A DNA stretch of 64,000 nt from positions 2,728,001-2,792,000 of the forward strand of contig JAYJMM010000110.1 of NCBI GenBank assembly GCA_037349105.1. The letters are read 5' to 3'. Positions 1 to 8,900 of the stretch are shown here, one piece after another. The position numbers were made by a program, and so were the translations under genes. Source of the stretch: Limnomonas spitsbergensis (lineage: Eukaryota; Chlorophyta; Chlorophyceae; Chlamydomonadales). Within the stretch, counting starts at the first letter, position 1. Each line of letters opens with the position of its first letter. Below the pieces are notes generated by a model. That model ran no database searches, was not told where the DNA came from, and saw nothing but the letters and a program-made list of their open reading frames with translations.

Positions 1-84
1 AGTGTCGGACCTGTTTGCCTTTCTTTTTGCCCCACCCACCCCCCTCTTCCAATTAGTATATAATGTTCTCCCATCTGAAGAGCT

Positions 85-175
85 GGGCGCCCACGCGGCC
101 GAGCCTTCTTGAGCATGGCCCAGAGGTCAATGACGTTACACCACTGGGCCATGCTGCAAAGCTCGGCCGCGTCGG
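85..175. repeat. Dispersed hairpin repeat, copy 1
   Basis: The left arm reads GGCGCCCACGCGGCCGAGCC and the right arm is its imperfect reverse complement ending GCTCGGCCGCG. The centre is itself nearly palindromic: GGCCCAGAGG, then TGACGTTACACC, then CTGGGCC. Related copies lie at about 930-1013, 1101-1155, 15371-15475 and in part at 217-245 and 16010-16062. The fold-back shape and dispersion fit a small non-autonomous element. No transposase or target duplication was identified. Confidence 0.55.
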
Positions 176-471
176 CGTCCAACAGCAAGGTTGGAAACTA
201 AAGAGAGAGAGGAAAGAGCATGGCCCAGTGGTGTAACGTCATTGACTTACTCACAGAGCCTGCATTGCGTGACAAGTCAATGCCTTTACACATATGGGCC
301 TCATCGAAAGGCAGAACACATGTTAGGAAGATGATGCTAAGCAGGATGCTCAACCTTCGGGCCCTGCCTGTTCCCTCTTGAGTTTCTTAGCAAGATTTTA
401 TTTGCTAACGTGGTCGAGTCTATTTTTGAGCAGGGCCCAGAGGTGTAACGTCATTATCCTCTGGGCCCCAC

Positions 472-702
472 TCAAAAGGCAGGGCCCACAGGTTAGGTGT
501 ATGGTCCTACACCTCTAAACCCTGATCAAAAGACAGGGCCCATAGGCGAGGTTATTGATGCTATTCCTCTAAAACCTGATCAAAAGACAGGGCCCACAGG
601 TTAGGTTAATGGTCCTACACCTCTAAACCCTGATCAAAAGACAGGGCCCATAGGCCAGGTTATTGATGCTATTCCTCTTAACCCTGATCAAAAGGCTCGG
701 TG
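472..702. repeat. Tandem repeat, about 59-bp monomers in alternating types
   Basis: Four monomers of about 59 bp each contain CAAAAGRCAGGGCCCAYAGG followed by a variable half. Types alternate (GGTCCTACACCTCTAAACCC versus TTGATGCTATTCCTCT), so the higher-order period is about 118 bp. The remaining sequence of 1-1630 has more scattered copies of the GGGCCCAGAGGTGTAACGTCATT word but no gene that I can recognise. Confidence 0.6.
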
Positions 703-929
703 ATCACCCAGGGCCTGTAGGTGTGTCAGGCAGGTTGAATGAAAGTACATGCGATGACTCAGCTTCACCAACTAGTAAGGCGCAACAAACTAGATAAAAG
801 CACAACCACACTTCATGTTAATGACGTGACACCTCTTTACCCCTTCAGATACACCTCTTTCATAGCTGACTTGGCATAGGCATATCAGGTAAAGTAGCTG
901 GAATTGAGCACAGCCATTCCCTACCAGCC

Positions 930-1155
930 CCGCGCGGCCGAGCATTCAGCAGGGCTTAGCTGGTCAATGACATTACACCTCTGGGCCCTGCTAGAAAAGG
1001 TTCGGTCGCGGGCTTAGCGTGTGCACCGTTCTACACTCATAAGAGAAACCGGGGGTACGCGGGTCAGATTGGGACACAAAAGTCAAGACGAGACAGTCAG
1101 GCGCCCATGCGGCCGAGCCTTTGCAGCATATGGCCCAGAGGGGTAATGTCGTTGA
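930..1155. repeat. Dispersed hairpin repeat, copies 2 and 3
   Basis: Copy 2 (about 930-1013) runs from CGCGCGGCCGAGC through TGACATTACACCTCTGGGCCC to GGTTCGGTCGCGG. Copy 3 (about 1101-1155) begins GCGCCCATGCGGCCGAGCC and contains GGCCCAGAGGGGTAATGTC. Both are diverged relatives of the hairpin at 85-175. Confidence 0.45.
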
Positions 1156-1630
1156 CAAAAGTCAAGAGAAGCCAAAGGAAACAGGATTGAAATAAGTAAT
1201 CCCAGCGCATCAGAGCAGGAAATAATTGGCAACGCACACTGGGGCGTCAAAAGACATCCAAGGTTGCCTGTAAGAACTTGGCTTGGCTCTTCTGCTAGGC
1301 AGGCCCTGGCCTATATCTAGAGGCTGCAGTTTGAGCAACCATGCAATTTAAGGAGGGCAAGCTTCCGCACTATGTCAGATACTAACAAAGTTGTGAGCAA
1401 TATCTTTGGCGCTCTCGGTAGGTGCAATCGCCACCACAGCAAACAGCTGAAATGCGGAAAACAAGACCCCCTGTCCCCTGTTCTCGAAAGGTGCGTGAAT
1501 CACCTCCGAAAGCAGCCGGGTACTTGCGAACATGGCCCTCTATTCTAGTAGTAAATCTTGCTGCATGTCTGGGTGTCAAGATGCAGCACGCGGACTTCGA
1601 GTGCCCCTGTGATCCAGCAAGTCGCCCATA

Positions 1631-1834
1631 GCAAGAAAACCGACTCCTTCGCCCCCCCCCCCCCCCCCCCATGGGCCGGAGGCCGGAGCATGGGCAGAGG
1701 GCCGATCTCTCTCTCAGCTTCGCCTCCAGCCTCCCCACAGCAAGAAAACCGACTCCTTCGCCCCCCCCCCTATGGGCCGGAGGCCGGGGCATGGGCAGAG
1801 GGCCAATCATCTCTCAGCTTCGCTTCTAGCCTCC
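1631..1834. repeat. 109-bp direct duplication with poly-C tracts
   Basis: A 109-bp segment starting GCAAGAAAACCGACTCC at 1631 is repeated from 1740. Each copy contains a C homopolymer (about 20 C in the first, about 10 in the second) and the CATGGGCAGAGGGCC word. It lies just downstream of the minus-strand WW-domain gene and would fall in its 3' untranslated region. The poly-C length is likely unstable or poorly assembled. Confidence 0.6.
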
Positions 1835-1864
1835 GAACAAAAGCTCCGCAGCCGCAGCGCCACA

Positions 1865-2386
1865 TTAGATGAACTGAGAGGACCACCCCAGCAATGCACC
1901 AGACAGTCCACCAACCACAGAATAAAACACGGTGTTGTCCGGGGGATCGGGAGAGACAGCGCTGTCAGCAGCACCGCCAGCATGCGGCAATGCCGCGGCG
2001 CCGCTGACGCCGCTCTGCTGCAACGGGTTCGCCGCTGAGCCGCTCAGGCCGCTGCTGCTGATTGGTTTAGGTCTTCCGAGCTCTGTGGTTTCTCCAGTCT
2101 GCTGGTTCCAGTAGTACACTTGCCCTGACTCATGCATCACCTCTGCCCATTCTTCATGGCTGCTCTCTGACTGGGTAGTGGATGCTGTTGCTGCTGATGC
2201 TGCAGAAGATGCCTTGCCTGCTTCCGATTCGTTGGGGCTGTTCGCGCTAGGAGGGAGCGTCGAGAAAAATAGCTTAGGGAGTGTGCGGTGGGCACACAAA
2301 GAGTCGGGGGTGAAGGGAATGCGCCCCAAGTTGAGATCGCCCCGGAGCCGACTCAAGCTGCGAATGATCGACGAGATTTCCCGCAT
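1865..2386 (-). CDS. WW-domain protein with C-terminal membrane segment, probably mitochondrial
   Basis: A single-exon frame of 173 aa on the minus strand, from the ATG at 2386 to TAA at 1865-1867. An upstream in-frame ATG at 2452 would add 22 residues. The downstream one is preferred because the protein then starts MREISSIIRSLSRLRG, a basic, Ser-rich stretch like a mitochondrial presequence. Residues 78-108 form a WW domain: W80, the YYWN core at 91-94, then TGETTELGRP, but the usual second tryptophan is leucine (TEL instead of TTW). Residues 50-75 and 110-150 are Ser/Ala/Gly-rich low complexity. Residues 152-170 (TVFYSVVGGLSGALLGW) are one hydrophobic segment at the extreme C terminus. WW domains bind proline-rich partners; with one Trp missing, binding may be weak. 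No partner or pathway can be named. Location is inferred, not seen. Confidence 0.6.
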   Translation of the reverse strand: MREISSIIRSLSRLRGDLNLGRIPFTPDSLCAHRTLPKLFFSTLPPSANSPNESEAGKASSAASAATASTTQSESSHEEWAEVMHESGQVYYWNQQTGETTELGRPKPISSSGLSGSAANPLQQSGVSGAAALPHAGGAADSAVSPDPPDNTVFYSVVGGLSGALLGWSSQFI

Positions 2387-2452
2387 GGTGACAATGAAGC
2401 TGAAGTAAACCGATCTTGATTGCGGAGGCCTCCGCACTTGAACGTCAATCAA

Positions 2453-3317
2453 GAAGAAAAATATTAAGATGTCGTCTAAGAGGCGCGGAGTCGATTACAA
2501 TGAGCAGAAGTAGGCTGGAATGGAAGTAAGGAAACGCTGGATCGTGACTTGAGGGATACGGCAATTGGAGCCGTACACTGGTACCAAAAATTAAACGGGG
2601 TGAGCGTTGTGGGCAAATAAAAAATTTACACGTCAGAACGCGGTTAAGGGAAGGTAGCACACCAGAACGCAAAATAAGCGGTAACATATCCCGATCGTTG
2701 CTTACACGCATACAAAGGTTTCGCTCTAAAAATATATAGCCGTCGTTGGGCGACGAGGGAGAAACCCAAGCTGAGCTGGCATACCGCTTGAAATAGATCC
2801 CAAACATGCATGCCGTGTCCAAGTTCAAACTTTCCACAGTCTTGCAGAGTGCATGAGCTTTTTCGATAGGATCTTGTCTTGATTTAAGTGCTTCCTTTTC
2901 ATCCCTATTTCGCTGTTCTCAGAAAACTTCGTGACCTGTTTCGAGCGTAGTAAATTTTGAATGTTTTGAAAACGCCATACTGCGCACGGTTCGACTCATA
3001 TCTTTCTCGACACATCTCCGTCTGAAACAAACATTTTATCAAAATAAGGCTCTTGAACCAAGCCAGAATCCTAGGCTTGGGAATTTCCTATATCGTAGAA
3101 TCGGTTTTACTCCGCGTGTAATAAATTATTCTTGGTAGTGTGCCAACAGCATGCGCAGTAAAAATAATTTAGAAACCTCGCTGCACAAACTTGGTAGTAT
3201 CAGGCCAAATACAAATTAACATTCCCAACTATCAAAATTCTGTTCAATAGGCGGCGCCGCGCCCGAACGACTAGGTAGAGGTCACGATTTTGACTGCATG
3301 TACTGGTCTATTACAGT
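2453..3317. other. Stretch without a recognisable gene
   Basis: About 0.86 kb upstream of the WW-domain gene on its strand. Open frames are short and show no domain or splice-consistent exon. It probably contains the promoter of the WW-domain gene, but I see no clear TATA box or other motif. Confidence 0.4.
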
Positions 3318-3926
3318 AGCACGATTCTGATTGGTGGAGGAACTTGTTTCCTCCGTGGAGGAACTTTTCCTCCACCCAATCTTGTGGAACAGGTTTGGAG
3401 GAACGGGTGGAGGAACTTTCGAAAGGGTGGAGGAACGCATTCTTTTCCGCGGAGGGGGGGGGCCGTGGAACTATTAAACTATTGCGCTCGTTGCCAGCGT
3501 GGCCGAGATAAATTCCGAGTCCTTTCCTTTCTAGATGACGTTAATCAAAATTTCGTTCTTTAACGTTTGATGTCTTTCCGGCGATTTGGCGTGGATGGGG
3601 GCAGCAAACGACGGCTCTTTCGATGATAGAGCGAGCGATCTACAGCCACAAAAATAATGTGCTACTTTCATAGTTGGTCTGCTAGGGAGAATAACAGAAC
3701 GATATGCAGAAATGATATACACTGCAAGGAAGCATGCACGAAATAAATGAAACAGGCGGCAGGAAAGAGCGTTGCGAAGATCTCCCGTACAGAACTCCAA
3801 CCTTACCCATTCTTCCTCCATCTCACGCCTCGTGGAACAAGGGGGGAGGAACTTTCGAAGGAACTTTCGAAAACTTTCGCATTCTTCCTCCACACACTTG
3901 TTTCCTCCACCAATCAGAATCGTGCT
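3318..3926. mobile_element. MITE-like element with perfect 25-bp terminal inverted repeats
   Basis: The left end starts AGCACGATTCTGATTGGTGG at 3318 and continues AGGAA. The right end is the exact reverse complement and finishes at 3926. Inside, the words GGAGGAAC, TTTCCTCC and GGAACTTTCGAAAG recur in both orientations next to the ends, giving a layered subterminal inverted structure. Length is 609 bp. The internal frames do not look like a transposase. Flanks are ..TTACAGT and GTTAGTC.., with no convincing target-site duplication. Confidence 0.6.
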
Positions 3927-4944
3927 GTTAGTCACCAAACGATGTGCTTGGTTGTGTTGACAGTGCGCAATGGCTACCGGTATTTGCCCTGCGCAAAGTT
4001 ATTTTTGTAGTTGCGCAGACCTGTATTAATAAGACGTATTAGCCGCGCGCTCAGGGAAAAAAACATGTGCTCAAATTGGCTGCTGCACGCTACCTGCGCT
4101 GTGCGGTCTCATGGCTTATTTGCCTGCGTGGATGATTTGCTAAAATATCCAAATCCGGGGTGCGCAAACCCTATCTGGTTCTACGGTATTCGGTTCATCG
4201 AGTCAGACATATGTTGGGGTGATCGCTCCATCGCCGATTTTGAAATGGAAAGTGTGGGTCTGGTGGTGGGAAGTCTGGGGGCAGCCAACTACATAGCAAG
4301 ACTCATAGTAATATAATCGTTCGATACCTTACCGATATTGCAGTACAAATCTTCTCAGTACTGACTAAACAATTCACTACCGTAGAACCACATAGACTTC
4401 GCCCATAATTAATTAATTCATGGCCTGCGCAGACATGGGTGCGCGCTAATTATAATTCAAAAATTGCCGTTGCGCGGAGCGTCAGTCAGGTGCCCAGACT
4501 GTTTTAGGGGTGCGCGCTAAGACTTAAAAAGGCAAAAAATAAAAGAACCGCGCGCTAGCGCCTGACTGTTTGATTTGTCATCCGTCGAGTGATCCTTACG
4601 CCAGTCCCCGTAGCAAAGCTCGATCCTGGGGGCAGAAACAAGTGCTGAAGACTGCTGACGTTACGAGGCCCCAACAGCCACACGTTTCCTGAGGCCAGAT
4701 ACCGGCGGATGAGGAGGATGACGACTTTGCTGAGTATTGCTGACCGTGTACTATCCTTCCTCGCATGAAACGAGGGCTTTCACTTTTAAATGAGTTTTAC
4801 AAAACTGGCTGAAAGTGCTGCGCTGCCGGATATTAATATTATTTTAACTGTTGCACGACGTTAAATTGACTTACCTGCTGCGCGGCGTTAAATTGAATTA
4901 AATTGTCGCCTGAACTTCTTTTTGGCTGAGTGACGCAAAATCAT
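3927..4944. other. Stretch without a recognisable gene
   Basis: About 1 kb, partly AT-rich. The words GCGCGCTA and TTGCGC recur and two near copies of GCGTTAAATTGA lie at about 4858-4900. No coding exon or RNA gene is supported. Confidence 0.35.
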
Positions 4945-5497
4945 TTTTTTTAGGGATCTCCTTTATAGGAGACAGTAAAAAAAGTGTGCCAAGAAAAAAA
5001 AAGTGACTAAAAAAAAAAAAAACGTGGGGATCTTTGCCACCTTCCCCGGGTTTCTTTTGGTGTCTTTTCTTTTCTTGAACCCTCCGCTCTTTTTCAGGGT
5101 TGTTTTCTTTCGGGTGCGAACAACCATCGGCGTGTCAGTGCGATAACGCACGGTCTGCAACAACTTTTCTAACACCGGCAGGTATCGAACTCGCGACCTC
5201 CGCTTTATCAGTATCGTCGGCGCTAGGCTGTAAGCGACTGACACCAGTACGGCATTGGTCACGGACGATTAAGTTGGGTGGGTGGCGGGCGAGAGGTGTC
5301 ATCGCCGCGCGGCCAAAAAGCTTTTGGAATACATATCGCCTACACCCGACGATGGGTACAATCGAATCGCATTGCTAATGCGCTTCTTTTGATCGAGGCC
5401 GCGCTGGCGGTAGAACACTTCGTGGCAACCCACCCCTGGCCTGTGCCTGCGGAGCGTCGTGAGCCGTTGCGACGGAATAGTAGGTTTGGTGTGCGAC
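4945..5497 (-). repeat. SINE-like repeat copy 1 (minus orientation)
   Basis: Read on the minus strand, this copy runs from an ACCTACTAT-like head through TGTAGGCGATATGTATTCC and a tRNA-like core (5169-5258) to GATCCCCACG and a T-rich tail. The tail holds AGTCAC, GGCACAC and a small fold-back of TCTCC with GGAGA. The core has a Pol III B-box-like AGTTCGATACC and an A-box-like TGGTGTCAGTCG. Other copies lie at 5498-5680 and 11941-14342. The family is inferred; no target duplication is clear. Confidence 0.5.
5169..5258 (-). other. tRNA-like core of SINE-like copy 1
   Basis: A 90-nt segment whose first and last eight bases can pair with wobbles, as in an acceptor stem. It carries an A-box-like element (5235-5246) and a B-box-like element (5181-5192). 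It does not fold as a clean tRNA, so it is called tRNA-derived rather than a tRNA gene. Confidence 0.4.
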
Positions 5498-5680
5498 TTT
5501 TTTTTAGGGATCTCCTTTATGGGAGACTGTAAAAAGTGTGCCTAGAAAAAAAAAGTGACTAAAAAAAAAAGCACAAACACGCACACCAAACCTACTATCT
5601 TGAAGCGACGTCTCACGACGATCCGCAGGCTTCCGCAAGCGCAAGGGAGACGGCCATGAGTAGAGGCAGGTGATGATGTC
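5498..5680 (+). repeat. SINE-like repeat, truncated copy 2
   Basis: Begins TTTTTTAGGGATCTCC, then GGGAGACTGTAAAAAGTGTG, an A-rich stretch, then ACACCAAACCTACTAT and part of the body. It lacks the tRNA-like core. It abuts copy 1 head to head, so the two form an inverted pair sharing GCACACCAAACCTACTAT. From about 5681 to 5938 I see no gene. Confidence 0.45.
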
Positions 5681-5938
5681 TTACATGTCAAGGAATGAGG
5701 CTTTTGTCCCGTTGGCGGCACTTCATGAGCCACCAATTTATAGCACACAACCAGGAGGTCACTTGCTGTACGCAAGACACTTAGAGGAGGCCGCGACGCA
5801 ATGTGGTTGTGTCTGTGCGTTGTACCATGATTATATACATTACACGAATTATATACATTACAATTCCTCCAAGTTAACGTCCAACATACTTGTATTCATG
5901 GTGATGAACAATACCCTGTGTGCATGACGAGGGCATGA

Positions 5939-8900
5939 ATGGGCAGAACTAGAAAATTCGAGCGTGTTGACGACGACGCGCAATCGGTATTGTCGGTGCG
6001 TTCAACGGAGGTCGCACAACATGGGCAGCACCGAGATTTGACAATCAATTTACTAACAACTTTGTTTGTCTGCATCTTGTGTACAGGGCCAAACAGGCCC
6101 GCCACAGAAGTGCAGGTCTGTAGGGTGTCCAGCTTGCGGTCAGCCCTTCAGCTATGTCGAAGCCTTGAAGTGCTTGAACCGCTGTTGTCAGGACGAATGC
6201 TGTGTAATATACGGTCAGTCCTGCGGCTTCCATGACGTCTGGTCGAAACCGGAACGGCCCGAGACGCATGGCTGGTGCACAAACTGCGTTTCTGTCTTCA
6301 AACAGGATGCTACAGACAGGTGCATCAGCAGCGCCTGCTCGGAGGAATGCTGCATCACCATGGGAGCCACCTGCGTGCAGCATGGGGTCCAAGGCATGCC
6401 TGGTGTTCATGCCCAAGAATGTGCTCACTGCCAGACTAGGCTCGGTACTACTGCAGCTGCCCGTTGTGACAACAGCACCTGCACCCTAGCCTGTTGCCGG
6501 GCCATAGGGGCAGCCTGTGGCCTGCATGGTGTCAGCGCAGGGGAGATTGATACGCCTCCCGTGTGCATTGCCTGCGGCAAGACCTTGGGCTTCATAGCAC
6601 TGTCACGCTGTGGGAGCAGGGCCTGCAAGCCTGCCTGCTGTAGGCAGGTGGGGATGGCCTGCACTTTGCATCGAGTTAAGGGAGAGGCGGGTGAGCAACA
6701 GGCTCGCTGCGCTGTGTGCTATGCCACTCTGGGCACTGTGGCGGGCACGCGATGCGCCAACGGCGCCTGCAGCATGGCCTGCTGCCAAGCCACGGATTCA
6801 GCCTGCTGTCTGCACAGCGTCAGCGGTGAGGAGGGCGAAGGGCCGGCAACATGCGTGGTGTGCAAAGAGGAGCTTGGCATCGAAGCGGTCCATCGCTGCT
6901 CCAACGGCGCCTGCAACCTACAGTGCTGCATGCGGGTGGGGCCTGCGTGCAAGCACCATGGTGTTGTGATTGCGGAGGAGAAGGCGCCTGCAGTGTGCGT
7001 CATTTGTGCAGGACCTGTGAAGGTGACAGCAAGGAAAAAGTGTAAGAACGGTGCATGCAGAATCGTGTGCTGCGAGGAGGTGGGTCAGCCCTGCAGGCAT
7101 CATCGTGTCCTTCAGTCAGCTGTGGCCTGTGTCATCTGCGCAGCACCTCTGGGCAAGGAAGCAGAACAGCGTTGCCGCAATAATGCGTGCCAGCCTGCTT
7201 GCTGCAAGGCGGTTGGCCCGGACTGCAAGGTGCACGGCGTGGACGCTGAGTTGCTGCACTTCTAAGGCAGCCTGTGCGTCATTTGTGCAGGTCCTGTAAG
7301 GCAACTGCAGCCAAGCTCTGCAAGAACGGCGCGTGCAAGGCTGTGTGCTGTAAGCAGGGGGGGACAGCCTGCAAGGTTCATCATGTGGATCCTGATGCGT
7401 TGGAGGTTTTGCCACCAGCATGTTCTGTCTGTGCCATGCCTGTCAAAGCAACTGCTCGGAGGCTGTGCCAAAGCGGCGCGTGCAAGCCTGCATGCTGCGG
7501 GAAGATGGGCTTGATGTGCAGCCACCATGGCATCAGCGGGGTGGAGGGTGAGGACGACCTGGCTTGCAGCTTCTGCCAGGGGCCCCTGCGTTTAACAGCA
7601 TCGCGTGCCTGCAGCAGCTCGGTGTGCAGCCGTACCTGCTGCAAAGAATTTGGCCTGGCCTGCGCCTATCACGGCCTTGGTGTTGATGGGAAGGACCCTG
7701 AGTGCAGCTTGTGCAGTAGCAGGCTTGGATCGGCAGCTGCCAAAGCCTGCCACAACCGCGCCTGCACGCCTACCTGCTGTAGCAAGTACAAAAAGGCTTG
7801 TCAGCATCACAACCTCGGGGAGGGCGGCAGCGGAGCACCGACGGACATGGTGGCTTGCAGAGGATCCGGCTGCTGCAAGCTGGTTCGGCCCTTTGCTTCA
7901 TTCCACTGCAAATACAAGCTCTGTACAGACTGCTGCCGTGGAAAGAAACAGGTGATGTATGGAATGTTCATGTCTTGGTATGGTAGGCGTGGTCCAGCAC
8001 AATAACCAAAGTGCGACCAAGTTTGGAAGGTCTAGTTATGCTTTTGTAAATGTTATGGAATACACAGTGTGATGGTGTCAGGCTGATTGTAAGTGTCAGA
8101 GTGTAACTGTACACAAATTGTCCATCCTAAAAATTGCTTTATGTCGCTGTATGGTAGGCTTGGTACAACACGCTGGATGCAGTAAACTAGAAAATAGTGT
8201 CTAATTTAGGGAGGTCCAGTTTGCTTTTATAGTTGACATGGTTAAGACCTTCTGACAGTGTCTGACTTATTGACATTAACAGAGTGTAGTTGTCTTTGTT
8301 GGTGTCAGATTAGATTTGAGTTGAACATTTTGAGACTTGAATCCACTATCCTCACAGGCATGCAAGTACCACCGGAAGGCAACCTATGAGGAGGATGTTG
8401 CAGTTGCAGCTGCCAAAGCCCTTCCGCAACGACTCCTGGACGCAGCGAATGTGGTACGGCGAGTCCAAGCAGCACTTAGCCGGCATACGCTGCTCTCTGG
8501 TGATGATCCGGACAACCAAGGGCCCCCACGTCCAGTGAACATGAGGTCCAGCTACATCCGAGCTCATGTCCGAGCTGAGGGCCGCCTGCAGGTCTGCAAG
8601 GAGGCCATGTCTGCCTTCAGTAGCTACAAACAGCATGTCATGCGTGATGAAGGCTGCAGCAACAGTGACATTTATGACGCAGCAGTGGCATGTGAGCAAG
8701 GCATGTCTGATGCATCCAGCGAGGTCCACAGCGCAAAGGTCCTCCTGGACACTACTCATGTAGTCAGCTCTGCGGACGACAACACAGCTCGTAGATCAGT
8801 GTATGGGCTTGCAGCTGCAGCATGGCAACTCCTGGATGACTCGGGGGGAAGGACAGGCCTGCTCAGCCAGTGGAGGAACAAGCGATCAGGTGTTGTTGCC

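Noticed and set aside
7229..7300. A short intron removing the TAA and frameshift in the cysteine-module gene
   Set aside because: The available GT donors and the GCAG acceptor join in the wrong phase or create a stop at once, and the module consensus is restored simply by one missing A.
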